Assembly (NCBI GenBank): GCA_964017125.1
Contig: OZ024912.1
Location: forward strand, 81,620,658-81,684,657
Source of the DNA: Flabesymbios commensalis
Lineage: Eukaryota; Annelida; Polychaeta; Terebellida; Flabelligeridae
Length of the DNA: 64,000 nt
Direction: 5' to 3'
A model generated the notes under the pieces. That model saw nothing but the letters and a program-made list of their open reading frames with translations, was not told the origin of the DNA and did not search any database. The translations under genes were made by a program, and so were the position numbers. Position 1 is the stretch's first letter. Each line of letters starts with the position of its first letter. This document shows positions 1 to 10,596 of this stretch, piece by piece.

Positions 1-840
1 CAAGGAGGATTGCGGCTCTCCTCCGCATTATGATGTAACAGAAATTCAGAAGCTGGCCCCTCAATTATGCTTAGTCATAGAAAGCTTCTGTCACTAATAA
101 TTCTACCCCTTAAACCCCAGAGACTAGGAATAAAATCCGATAATATAATTTGTATAATGTAGGAGGTGAGAATCGACGGAGAGGAAGGTTAATGTAATGC
201 ATAAGATATTAAAAATCGTCACTAATAATTTTATCCATTTAACCCACAGAAACTAGAAATAAATTCCGATAATATAAGTTTAATAATATGAGCGGTGAGA
301 ATCGACTGAGATCAGAGAGTTAGCTACATGCGTGAGTTATTTAAAATTGTTTCTGCCGCCGCGTAAAACACAGCATGGTGCATGATGCAACGTAAGAACT
401 GGCGTAGTTCAGTGAGTCCACAGTCGGTTGCTTATATAATTTTAATTGCGCCTCCTGCTACGCACACGCGGCACACTGCACTATCTACGGACTTATAATA
501 CGCTTCTCATATTTTAAATCCAAAAGATGTAGACATACTACAAATTACGCTTACTCTATTTTAAACAATGGTCAACTGTCAAAATTCGCAGGACAAGGGT
601 CCCCCAAAATGCAATAGTGCCCGTGGGTAGGCCAAGGCCCTATTCCATAATAATACTAAATATGTGCTTCATACCCAAAGCCTCATTAAGAGCAAGTTCT
701 CAAATCACAGCAAGTTATTATATACTTGACCGACATCTATGAGGTAAAAATTGAAAGCCCTTTGCCCTTACTCCTACTTGGTCGCTGGCTTGCAAACAAA
801 CTCACTGTATTACTGCTGTATGTGGAAACTGCCTGACAGT

Positions 841-942
841 GAACACAAAACATTTGTATGACTTTATGCAATGTTGGACCAGCGTCGAAGACGTTGGGCC
901 GACGTGGTATAAATGCCATACAAATGTCTTGTGTTTGCTGGG
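841..942. repeat. palindromic repeat, PAL family, copy 1
   Basis: This is an imperfect palindrome. The arm GAACACAAAACATTTGTATG pairs with CATACAAATGTCTTGTGTTT about 75 bases later. The centre is GGACCAGCGTCGAAGACG, and the right edge runs into TTTGCTGGGC. It belongs to a dispersed family found about 20 times in the window. Confidence 0.75.
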
Positions 943-977
943 CAGGAGGACTTTCTCTCAAACATTGTACATTTACC

Positions 978-1060
978 CAATGTTGGTTCAATGTTGGGCC
1001 AGCGTCGCAGACGTTGGCCTAACATTAATACAGCATTGGATCAATGTCTTGTTTGAGTGG
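978..1060. repeat. palindromic repeat, PAL family, copy 2
   Basis: It carries the family centre TTGGGCCAGCGTCGCAGACG flanked by CAATGTTGGTTCAATG and CAGCATTGGATCAATG. It lies about 40 bases after copy 1, inside the element at 1-3551. Confidence 0.7.
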
Positions 1061-1586
1061 TACCTTGTGATCAGTTCAGTGGGTATATTAATGCCGTCAA
1101 TCTGTACTCAATAGGCTACTGTTGGCCTACACTTGACCGTCCCAGGCATGCGCATTTTGCAGTTGAATCATTCTTTAATTAATATCGGTATAGAATAATT
1201 ACAGCTTTGAACATCCACACTCTACACCCTCAAAGAAAGTACTATGATTTATTTTAAGCTCCTTATATTATTAACGTCTCAATACCAGCCTACCCCACTG
1301 AGACTTGCCGTTTTACCATTTAAGCGTTGCGCAATGACCAGCGTGAACTCGCGTAGTATAGCAACAGATACAACGTATACATCATTCTAAACCCAAGCAG
1401 ACTGAAAATATGACATATAAATTCGCTAATATAGAAATACTCTAATTTATTCACAACTGTAAATTTAAAATAAAACGAGATAATATTTAACTATACCAAT
1501 TATACAGAGCGCTTATCATCAAAGGCTTCGTTATTTCAATCGATCATTTGACGTCTGAATACAGCCTCCCACGAGCCTGAGCTATC

Positions 1587-1695
1587 CCTGCAAACACGAG
1601 ACATTGAACCAATGCTGGGCTGATGTTGGCCCAACGTTTGCGACGCTGGCCCAATATCAGCCCAGCATTGGTTCAATGTTTCGTGCTTGCTGGGA
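1587..1695. repeat. palindromic repeat, PAL family, copy 3 (nearly complete)
   Basis: A 109-bp near-perfect palindrome that starts CCCTGCAAACACGAGACATT and ends AATGTTTCGTGCTTGCTGGG. The arms both hold ACCAATGCTGGGC or its complement. It shows best that the unit folds on itself over its full length. No coding capacity is present. Confidence 0.8.
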
Positions 1696-2245
1696 TGTCG
1701 TTTCGTGACGTAATACGCCCCGTGAACTCGTGGCTCACGTAGACCAACACATCTCCCCAGCGACACTTTAACCCTCAGGGAGTTGAACTTACACCCGAAT
1801 CACGATGACTATTCTCATATATTTTAAACCTTAACAAATTTCGCTGTTGATCGATATGCTGGTTGTTATTCAAATCACCATATATAATAGCCGACAGCGA
1901 ATCGCTATACAATAATTTTTAATCAGACTATCTACGAACTTATAATAAGCTTTTCATGTATAACGTCACTAGATTTACAAATACTATAATCACAGATCAC
2001 TTGACAGCCAATCAGAACACGATAACATATAAATACTGACCTCTAACAGCCGATCACGACGCGATATGTCATATAAGCACCTCCCATTTGCCTCTGATGT
2101 ATGCTTAATCAAACTATCTACATAATTATAATACGCTGATGAGAAATGTATTTATATAAATTACTGAATACTAAAATGTAAAATATAATTTAGAAATTAC
2201 TTAAGATGTATAAATATATTAGTTTTATATTACATTTAAATATAT

Positions 2246-2763
2246 TCAACAGATAATAGTGTCATATCTTTTTATGAAATATGGTGGTTCTGAAAAGAAC
2301 CGTTTTATAATTGCTCTATGCAAACTTGATTTCTCATCTGTATGCACAGAGCATCGTCTGTCATCTTCCAACATCTGGCGATGAATACTTTTTAAGATGT
2401 TATATTCAGTGAAATTACCGAAATTATTAACATCTCTTATGAAGTTATCAGACGTAGTCACACAAGTGCAATGTTTTCCATCAACAGGCATTCGATTTAC
2501 CACTCTACACATTTCTGTACCGAAGATTCTCTTGCGTGGCTGGAACTCTCTGGATTCGAACATGTATGTGTCTTCATAAACGAACCGTCACTCTTTTCTA
2601 CATGGTGACAGAGATGTTGCTGATGACGATCCGAGCTACACTTGCAACGAATCCTCATTTCACTGGAGAGGAAAATTCTTAGTCTATCATATCTGTAAGC
2701 CTGGCTGGGAGCATCACCATCCTCGAATAGCTCTGATAACGTTCCCGAAGGTGTAAGAATCAC
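2246..2763 (-). pseudogene. unrecognised coding-like remnant inside the inverted-end element
   Basis: Two overlapping minus-strand open stretches (2763-2497, 88 codons; 2563-2246, 105 codons) abut in different frames, as if one reading frame had shifted near 2560. The residues are mixed and Cys/His-rich (for example HQQHLCHHVEKSDGSF and GKHCTCVTTSDNF) and not low complexity. I do not recognise the family. Because it sits inside a non-autonomous element it could be a captured host fragment or the decayed remains of the element's own gene. Chance open frames cannot be excluded. Confidence 0.25.
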
Positions 2764-3556
2764 GCCGCCGCCTATGGGTCATTTCATCCAAAAATGTACA
2801 TTTGCCTAAAATACAGGGCATATTTTAAAGTTGTCTAAAATGCTAAATGCTGTTAATTATTCGTTAGTGGGGACTTTGTACTATCTTAAACAGTAAATGA
2901 TACCAACCTATCTTAAGAAATGTCATTTTTAATAACATTAGAAAATAAGTAACATTTTCAGCATGATGTGCCTAATTAATACTATTTATGTTTATTGGTG
3001 GTCTGGTAGAATAAAAAGAACAAGAAATAAGTACATAAAGAAAGTTTTAATAAATAGTTCAGGCTAGTATGCAAAAAAACTTGGATGATTTTTAATGAAA
3101 TGGATAAACACCAGTGCTATAAATTATCTCTAAACAAGCCTTTTTGTTACTAAAAACTATTTTTTAGGAAGTAAACTACTCAGTAGATTTCAACTTTGAC
3201 TATTTAATCGAATTTTATGTTTAGCACGGAGATAGTCTAGGATAAAAAAACTTGAAGAGCTCATATTATTAAACTTATATTATCGGAATTTATTTCTAGT
3301 TTCTGTGGGTTAAATGGATAAAATTGTTAGTGACGATTTTTAATATCTTATGCATCACATTAACCTTTCTCTCCGTCGATTCCCACCTCCTGCATTATAC
3401 AAATTATATTATCGAATTTTATTCCTAGTCTCTGGGGGTTAAGGGGTAGAATTATTAGTGACAGAAGCTCTCTATGACTAAGCATAATTGAGGGGCCAGC
3501 TTCTAAATTTCTGTTAGATCATAACGCGGAGGAGAGCCGCAATCCTCCTTGTCTCT

Positions 3557-3608
3557 TCCGCCGTAATCCACCTTATCCGCCTTATCCACCTTATCCGCCT
3601 TATCCACA
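3557..3608. repeat. 9-bp tandem repeat (CCTTATCCR)n
   Basis: About five to six copies of CCTTATCCG/CCTTATCCA follow directly after the right end of the 3.55-kb element. Confidence 0.8.
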
Positions 3609-3621
3609 TGCTACATTCAAA

Positions 3622-3699
3622 TCGTCGCCTCGGAGCTAAAGGATCCTATCTGACACTCGTCAGAGTGGCAGATAGGATCCTTTAGCTCCGAGGCGACGA
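3622..3699. repeat. perfect 31-bp-arm hairpin with nested small hairpin
   Basis: Arms of 31 bases are exactly complementary (left arm begins TCGTCGCCTCGGAGCTAAAG, right arm ends GCTCCGAGGCGACGA). The 16-base loop contains a second perfect stem CACTC-GTCA-GAGTG. The structure is palindromic on both strands, so it is a foldback DNA element rather than a strand-specific terminator. Confidence 0.85.
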
Positions 3700-5030
3700 A
3701 ATACCCTTTACATTACTACTGACATTCGGACACATTTAGTCCGTAATAACAAACTGTGCCTATGTGATAAAGAGTCTGTAATCGTTGCCATTCTAAAGAC
3801 TGTGCTCCGAATTTCACTAGCGTAATCAATCGATTACGCAATTATTTAGGCCGACCCTATGTCCTTATTTATTTATGTATTAGTTGATAAGGAAAGATGT
3901 TAAAAATCTCATTGAGATGCTGTCTTTATGTGGGGAGCGGTCTTAATTTATAGGGGAGTTTATAGGGAAGTTTCACATTTGAAGAGGGTAACCCTCACGA
4001 TTTTCTTGAAATTGTTGATCTCTGCGCACACTTGTCACTATCGTACACAAACTCTTCTGCCCAGCTATGCCTCTAAAACCAACAGCACTACCACCATCCC
4101 CACCTAACTCGCACTACAAAAAAGGTGTCGACTCGCTTCTAATGTTTCAAAGGCAGTCAAAATTCAGTCAGAATTCAGTCAGAATTTTTAGGGATCACTC
4201 CTAATATAGGCTTACCCATAATTACCTATTTTGCGATATTCGGTCTAATTCTGTGCCTGGTATAAAGGAGATATAACAATTTTTTGACGAGTTTTGCGCT
4301 GAAGGAAAATATCCACTTGAGCTGGGCCTCATTATAAAAAACACACTTGAATGTAATGCGATGATTCCTAAGTGGCAAGGTAATAATTCGCGAGGTACGG
4401 TGAATGAACACGTTCTCAACAACAACAATTATCACTGGCATATTTTTTGTGCTGTATTAGGCCTACACCTTTACAATTTCTATTCATTCGATGCTAGCCT
4501 TGCAAATAAACACTAGGGCCTAAACATCTGTATGTTCATAAACTATATTTGATGAATTTACATTCTGTGCCGTATTTGATAGTATCCCCTTCACTTTGTA
4601 TTGATTTCACTAGATGTGTTTTCAAAATAAGTTGAACTAAGTTTAAAAGTGTCACGCCGCCCTGAAAGGGTTGAATATGGCATAGAGTGGTACCGCCTGG
4701 TACAAACGTCATGTCACGCATGTTTGATGTTTAGGGAGCCACTTGCGTGAGTCCCTTTAAGGAAATAATAATAAAATTGTGTTAATGCTGGGTCATTGTC
4801 TTTGACGCTGGCCCAGCATTACCCAACATTGGCACATCGTGAATAACAGAGCAGCCTTCGTGACGTGTGAAGACAAAGGTAGGCTGAAGGAAAAAGGTTT
4901 AAAAGAGGCTCAGAATGCCTGAAGACAGTAAGGCGTTCGGCGTCAGAAGACACAGCAGTGATTCTACTGTGAATCAAGCTGAAGACATCCAGACTGTAGA
5001 CTCTAGAGACAACTGGAAAAAGTGAAGCAG
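3700..5030. other. non-coding stretch upstream of the BRICHOS gene
   Basis: No gene is supported here. Bases 3770-3850 (AGAGTCTGTAATCGTTGCCATT and following) resemble, in reverse complement, 46740-46820, so this is another dispersed repeat. A partial PAL copy lies at 4781-4842 (GACGCTGGCCCAGCATT). Short open frames at 4222-4721 show no recognisable protein. Confidence 0.6.
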
Positions 5031-5035
5031 CGAAG

Positions 5036-5062
5036 ATGACGAGTGACAAAGAAGATATGAAG
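5036..5062 (+). CDS. candidate first coding exon of the BRICHOS gene
   Basis: An ATG opens nine codons (MTSDKEDMK) that run into a donor-like AAG|GTGGGAAG. The exon ends in phase 0, as does the candidate micro-exon at 8265-8285 and the first firm BRICHOS exon at 10005. A short acidic/basic N-terminus before a membrane segment is usual for type II BRICHOS proteins, but the membrane-spanning exon that should follow was not found. The link to the downstream exons is inference from phase only. Confidence 0.25.
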
Positions 5063-5270
5063 GTGGGAAGTCTTTATTTTTAAAGCTATTACATTTTCAG
5101 TCACTGGAAAAACTATTACAATTAATTTCTCATTCACTTGAATTCACACAAAGTGAGCGAAAACTACTTGGATTCGTGACATTGAAATCACCACACTTAG
5201 GCAGTGTCACCGGTTTAGTACATAGGGTATATTTCAATTTCAAAAACTAATTAAGCAAACACTAATTAAA

Positions 5271-5588
5271 ACACAGATAAACGACCACTGTTGTTGACAT
5301 CTAAGGACATTCTAAGGATTAACTAAAATATAAAACACAGATAGACGACCACTGTTGTTGACATTAAAGGACATTCTAAGGATTAACTAAAATATAAAAG
5401 ACAGATAGACGACCACTGTTGTTGACATCTAAGGACATTCTAAGGATTAACTAAAATATAAAAGACAGATAGACGACCACTGTTGTTGACATCTAAGGAC
5501 ATTCTAAGGATTAACTAAAATATAAAAGACAGATAGACGACCACTGTTGTTGACATCTAAGGCCATTTTAAGGATTAACTAAAATATA
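5271..5588. repeat. 64-bp tandem repeat, 5 copies
   Basis: The unit begins CAGATAGACGACCACTGTTG and ends GGATTAACTAAAATATAAAA. It recurs with the ACGACC word at 5281, 5345, 5409, 5473 and 5537, a steady 64-base step. Copies differ at only a few bases, so the expansion is recent. It lies in the inferred first intron of the BRICHOS gene. Confidence 0.9.
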
Positions 5589-5606
5589 ATTCTGTAAACT
5601 TTGATT

Positions 5607-5708
5607 TTAACTCTTACAGTGCGGGGATCGACTTTAGACGTCAGAATCTGACGTCTGTAGACGTCAGATTCTGACGTTTAAAGTCAATCTACGCACTGTA
5701 AGAGTTAA
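5607..5708. mobile_element. TTAA-flanked palindromic MITE
   Basis: The element reads TTAA-CTCTTACAGTGCG at the left and CGCACTGTAAGAG-TTAA at the right, with internal complementary blocks of GACGTCAGATTCTGACGT. The TTAA target site and the start CTCTT place it with other TTAA palindromes in the window (19410, 42320, 51245). TTAA sites are typical of piggyBac-type elements. Confidence 0.7.
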
Positions 5709-7437
5709 AATATCAATGAAGGCCGTAGACCCATATTATAAATATTCAAATGAAGCGCAAAGAGCTAACTGAGACATTTATGATGATTTCAAATTGAATA
5801 AAAACACTTTGGTCTCCATGGTTTATACAATAATATTTCAGTGCTGTAAGGGGTAATGGCTTCTAGTAGCTTCTACCTCAGCCTCTCAGAGCTCACAAGG
5901 ATGTGGGTATTCGGAGAGGTATATTAACTAGTACTGTAATTAATAGACTTTTTACCCTTTGCTGAGTGTTTTTTTTGCCACTATTTATACTAATGTGTAG
6001 TTATTTTATCTCTGGTGTTGACGCTGGAAACAATAATTATGTATGGTATATTTTACAATTACCGTGTATATTCATTTTATCCCAGATGTTAAGCTTAGCT
6101 AGTGTGCTGGTCACCTGTATTTGACATCCTGATGTACATATTTTTATTTACACAATTGCATATTATTGTATACTTTTGTTTATAGAAAGCCTAATGAATA
6201 AATAAATAAATAAACTTGTTTTATTATTTCTTTGTGACTTACACGTCAGCTAGAATTAATTACGTAGACAATATATCGTTAGAATTTTGTATTGAAAACG
6301 AAATGGGTTTGCTCCCAAATATCTGATGTCCAGTCCTTTCGTATTGTTTGGTCAAATCCAATACAAACTGTGTTCGTATTTTGAAAGATTACAGACTTTA
6401 GCGACGGCCCCAGGTAAGCAATACAGTGGCGAATTTTCCAAAACTAAATTGCCACAAGATCGATCAAAATATCGGTATTTGACACTTTGAATTTACTACA
6501 GTAGTGCCTCAAGTTGAGACACTATCCGTAGTAAAGGTAGTGCGCCAAACTCCCATATATTGGCTATATATATTGACACCTATTTTTTCATCGGTCGCCA
6601 CCTTTTTCAAAATTCTGCATCCGCCCCTGCGACGCTGGCCCAATATTAACCCAGGCACCGTGGTTTCTTCTTCTTCTTAATACAGCTCACTACTCTGTAT
6701 ATAGTGTATTATCGAGCCGGGTGGCATTCATGTTTGCCTATGACTCTTTTGATTGTCAAATTAGTCCTCACTTTGCGGTGCCAATATAAAAAACATTGGG
6801 CCTCGCTATGCACGACCATTAAAATATGATACTGAACAACCCTCATTTTTCACCGCATGAGTAATTTGTGATTTTCAGTAAATAATTTGCTATTCTACGT
6901 CTTCAACATTTTTCACCGGAATAAAACCTGTTATATGTATATTTACTCGAATTGTGAAATGTTTGTAAAAATTGCGAAATAGAGAAATAGCAAAACGTTT
7001 TTCAGTAAATGGCTGCCAAATGTGCTTCAGTAGTTTTTCGCAGTGCGTTGACGAGGGCTCATAGACATATTGTGATTACACTGGCCCGTATATCTAATTC
7101 GATATATTTTTCTCAATTTGAAATTTCCGAACTTGAAGTTCCCGGAACTTGAAACTTTGAAATCCATCCCCTTGCCTCCGGTTTTTACTGCGACATGACA
7201 TTTTGGATTTCCGTAGCTACAGCCTTATTGTTTAGGACCATATAGTTTATGTTGTTTATATTGTTTATAATGTTTACATCGTTTATATTGCTTACAGACA
7301 CAGCGTAAGGCTTCTGGTACGCGCTTCATTTTGCTGACATCTTGGGCTTCTGTGGCTACAGCCTTATTTGTGATGGTACTGCTTGGTGGCGCCATCTATA
7401 TAAGTGAGAGATGTGACATCGTAAGTGTTAAATGTTA
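5709..7437. other. intronic/intergenic stretch with retroposon debris
   Basis: No exon is supported. An A-rich tail (AATAAATAAATAAATAAAC) at 6197-6215 looks like the 3' end of a retroposon. Bases 5811-5856 (TTTGGTCTCCATGGTTTATA and following) recur near 37817-37866, and a related piece appears in reverse near 10780-10830. A 28-base PAL fragment lies at 6628-6655. A CTT run sits at 6664-6677. Confidence 0.55.
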
Positions 7438-7560
7438 CCCCCACTTACCTTTCTGAAATACAGTGTTCCCCCATCCAATTACCTTTCTGAGATACCGTGT
7501 TAACGCCCACCCCACCCCGCATTTACCTTTCTGAAATAGAGTGCTCCCCCCACCCCAACC
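7438..7560. repeat. three diverged copies of a ~55-bp repeat
   Basis: The phrase TTACCTTTCTGAAATACAGTG recurs three times with C-rich spacers (near 7445, 7480 and 7521). It directly precedes the 5S-derived SINE. Confidence 0.65.
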
Positions 7561-7569
7561 CACTGATAT

Positions 7570-8036
7570 ACGGAATACGGCGTTAGCTCATCGGTGTCGG
7601 CTGGAACACCAAAGTTAAGCAACGCCGGCCCCGTCCATAACTGGATGGGTGACCGCCTGGAACACACCAGGTGCTGTATACACTAGGACATGCGTGCAGC
7701 GATGTCGTGTCGTGGGGCTCAGAGAAACACGTAAATCAGATGGTTCGTCTGACTGGCCTAGAGTTGGACATAAAAGAACCTGAATGGCCGTAGGCGCAGT
7801 TTCCATCCGGCGAGACCCCAGAAAATCGACAATGTGGTGTGATAGCACCCTGAGTCGTTAGCCTTCCAAACTAGGAAGTTGTGCTCAGTATACAAACAAA
7901 CAAACAAACAAACAAACAAACAAACAAACAAACAAACAAACAAACAAACAAACAAACAAACAAACAAACAAACAAACAAACAAACAAACAAACAAACAAA
8001 CAAACAAACAAACAAACAAACAAACAAACAAACAAA
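7570..8036 (+). mobile_element. 5S-rRNA-derived SINE
   Basis: Bases about 7578-7685 read as a 5S rRNA head: AAGTTAAGCAACGCC and GGATGGGTGACCGCCTGG are the classic internal promoter region, ending GGTGCTGTATAC. A unique body of about 200 bases follows (7686-7890). It closes with a CAAA-repeat tail at 7892-8036, which is the retroposon 3' end. This is the build of 5S-derived (SINE3-type) elements transcribed by RNA polymerase III. It is not a functional 5S gene because the 5' half is diverged. It lies in an intron of the BRICHOS gene. Confidence 0.85.
7892..8036. repeat. (CAAA)n microsatellite, about 36 units
   Basis: An uninterrupted 145-base run of CAAA forms the tail of the 5S-derived SINE. 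It produces long open frames of repeated residues on both strands that are not genes. Confidence 0.95.
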
Positions 8037-8264
8037 CTTTGTATTCTGAAATACAGTGTTTTAGAGCTTATGCATTTTACAATTATTGCCCTCTTTCCTA
8101 CCACCGTCATTATTACCTGAATAAACAATTTAAAAACTGATAAAATAAATATACCAATATACAATATCAAAGTCATGCTAAACAATACGATATAACTGAG
8201 CAAAATGATGCAACATGTTTCTTTATTATTTCAAAAATGTATTATAAGACTTATATATTTGCAG

Positions 8265-8285
8265 GCAGACAATTCGGACATAAAG
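8265..8285 (+). CDS. candidate 21-nt micro-exon of the BRICHOS gene
   Basis: The acceptor ATATTTGCAG precedes 21 bases encoding ADNSDIK and a donor GTATGA follows. Length is a multiple of three and both boundaries are phase 0, matching the candidate exon at 5036-5062 and the firm exon at 10005-10133. Chance occurrence of such a short unit is quite possible. Confidence 0.25.
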
Positions 8286-10004
8286 GTATGATTATATAGA
8301 TTTATATACAGTATTTAACAACTTTGGTTGTACATAGATTTACATATCATATTTAACACCTCAATTATTGTCACGTTATACAACTGTTGATCACAAGTGG
8401 AAATTAATACTTCTTGTCCAGATTGTTTCGTAAGAGACAACCCTTTTCAATGGCTGTTCTAATATTTAGTAATAGGCTCAGCAAGGGGTTATCAATTAAG
8501 GGAATTAAAGGATGTCACATCTGTCTTTGACAAAGTCAGCATCCCTGATTGGCAACACCATCTGGTGTTGTAACCATTGTACTCAGAACAGTTTGGATTA
8601 GTTATTACATTCTTAAAAAAGCTGCATCATTTGCATTGACCCTCCTCTCTGTGACAATTTTACCTACAAGGAAGAAAAGTAGGGGTACTTGATTAAGTGA
8701 GACATATGATGGCATTGGTGGTTTCTTTGGTCCCTTATACTTAACACTACTGCTATTGCTAGTTTGTTATGAAAATAAACAACATCAATCGAAAACTATG
8801 GTGAGAAAACATGATCAGCTAATTGATACTGAGCTGTATAGAAGTTAGTAAGAAAAGCGACGCTGCTTGTGAGAAGATAAGGACATAACAATGGTATGCT
8901 ATGTATTAAAGAGGCTACGTCGTCATGTACCTGTGATCATATTATGTACACGCATTGTCCCCACGCAACAGTTTTTTCGTTCCAGGTGGGCCCACAACTA
9001 GGAAAAGAACTCATGGGGCATGCCCAAAACCATGATGTGATAAAAAAGTAACATTTTTTTTTACTAGGTCAAATATGATTACCGCCGTTTCAGTGACATT
9101 TTTAATATTTGTGGGCCATTTTGAACCAATTTTTAAATGTTATCTCGTTATTTACATATTATACAGAAAATAATACCCCTCGTGGCTGCAAATGTGACTA
9201 AACTGTGTGACTCTAATAATAATAAATTAGAAAATATGGTGATAATAGTGGTTTTGTTGAATTTTGGCGGCCATTTTGAATTTTTAAAAATGTCACTGTG
9301 TAAAATTTTACACACCCTCTGGAAATTATCACCTCTGACCCATATGAACCAAAATCAATCATAAAAAAAACTTTATACCACCGTTCCACCCTTTGTGAAA
9401 TTTCCTCCTGACTATATTGAAACATTCTATATTTAGAACTAACATCATGGAAGGCAACCTAACATCTATAAAGGATTATTAACTTCAGCTGGGGCACTAC
9501 AATTATAGGAGTTGAAACTGTCAGGTTCAATGGCAAACATCGGGCAAAATAACGTTTTCTGCGACAGCAAAAAAATACTTTTAACCCCTCAAAATGGAAA
9601 AAGTGTTTTATTTTTTTCATAATTTGTTTTGAAAAAAACTTTAGAACATGAAGTCAAGGGTACTGATATAGTCCTTCATTAGGAGGCAGCACATAGCAAA
9701 AAAACATTTACTGTCAAAATTATGGGCACTGTATTGACTAACTCCTCTGCGAAATAGCCCTGGTCTCCCCTTCTTAACTCATTTGGTTATATATAGATTT
9801 ACATTTAGTATTCAATCCGTTTGGTGACTTAAACATTTACATAGAGGACTTACCACCTTTGTTTCTCGGAACATTTACAAAAAAAACGAAAGATCGATTG
9901 ATAGGATATATTATATTCTATACCACTAAACTCGCGACCCTGTGTATCTACATACATGTATGTTTATGTCAATCAGGTTATCAGTTGTGTGCTATATTTT
10001 TTAG
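8286..10004. other. intron of the BRICHOS gene
   Basis: This stretch carries no firm exon. The membrane-spanning exon expected between the cytoplasmic start and the BRICHOS domain should be here or in 5063-8264, but I could not identify it. Short open frames at 9137-9425 are AT-rich and unconvincing. Confidence 0.45.
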
Positions 10005-10133
10005 GAATTACACGTCAAAGATGGTGACGAGAAAGAAGACATTGTTCTTGATAACAAACAGAAAACTCAACTTGTTGTCAGGAAAGACAAAGATGGGAAA
10101 ATCCTTCTGATCTCTACGAAGGATTATAACAGG
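10005..10133 (+). CDS. BRICHOS gene, exon A (linker and start of BRICHOS)
   Basis: The exon has a pyrimidine-rich acceptor (TATATTTTTTAG) and a donor AACAGG|GTAATT, and encodes 43 codons, phase 0 at both ends. Its start is ELHVKDGDEKEDIVLDNK and its end KILLISTKDYNR. With exon B this forms the signature of the BRICHOS N-terminal half: a hydrophobic strand, then DYN, then Cys 16 residues after the Asp, the same spacing as in pro-surfactant protein C. BRICHOS acts as an intramolecular chaperone in the secretory pathway for a C-terminal client peptide. The last 30 bases plus donor have been amplified into the 42-bp array that follows. The frame stays open for two array copies and stops at 10227-10229, so use of the first downstream donors could lengthen the protein by 14 or 28 residues. 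Confidence 0.6.
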
Positions 10134-10596
10134 GTAATTATAGACATTCTGATCTCTACTAACGATTATAACAGGGTAGTTATAGACATTCTGGGCTCTA
10201 CTAGCGATTATAACAGGGTAATCATATAGACATTCTGATTTCTACCAACGATTATAACATGGTAATCATAGATATTCTGATTTCTATTAACGATTATAAC
10301 AGGGTAATTATAGATATTCTGATTTCTATTAACGATTATAACAGGGTAATTATAGACATTCTGATTTCTATTAACGATTATAACAGGGTAATTATAGACA
10401 TTCTGATCTCTACTGACGATTATAACAGGGTAATTATAGACATTCTGATCTCTACGAACGATTATAACGGGGTAATTATAGACATTCTGATCTTTACCAA
10501 CAATTAAAACAGGGTAATTATTGACATTCTGATCTCTACGAACGATTATGACATTCTGATATCCACTAGCGACTATAACAGGGTAATCATAGACAT
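10134..10596. repeat. 42-bp minisatellite derived from an exon-intron junction, about 11 copies
   Basis: The unit reads CATTCTGATCTCTACNAACG followed by ATTATAACAGGGTAATTATA. It is almost identical to the last 30 bases of exon A plus the first 12 of its intron, so every copy repeats the 5' splice site AACAGG|GTAATT. One copy has a 2-base insertion near 10225, one has a change in the donor (ATGGTAATC near 10260), and the last copies are rearranged. The unit length is 14 codons, which is why both strands stay open over long distances. Confidence 0.9.

Larger units (their letters stand above)
1..3551. mobile_element. DNA element with 293-bp inverted ends, non-autonomous
   Basis: The first 293 bases reappear as a reverse complement at 3259-3551, ending on the same CAAGGAGGATTGCGGC edge, so a unit of about 3.55 kb is bounded by long inverted repeats. 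Each arm holds two diverged direct sub-repeats of about 90 bp (88-178 and 218-310 in the left arm), both starting with CACTAATAATT and carrying a CGATAATATAA box. No transposase is readable inside. The interior holds three copies of a short palindromic repeat and an unrecognised minus-strand coding-like stretch. The left edge coincides with the window edge, so the true end and the target duplication cannot be seen. This is probably a non-autonomous DNA transposon; a simple foldback is the alternative. Confidence 0.7.

Noticed and set aside
7578-7685. A functional 5S rRNA gene
   Set aside because: Only the 3' part including the internal promoter is conserved; the rest is a SINE body with a CAAA tail and no terminator in place.
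7758-8203. FVCL and TNKQ repeat frames
   Set aside because: Translations of the CAAA tail of the 5S-derived SINE.
10134-10596. ATAACAGGGTAAT in every 42-bp unit resembles the I-SceI homing-endonuclease site
   Set aside because: Only about 13 of 18 positions agree, the word is explained by the exon end plus splice donor, and no endonuclease gene is present.
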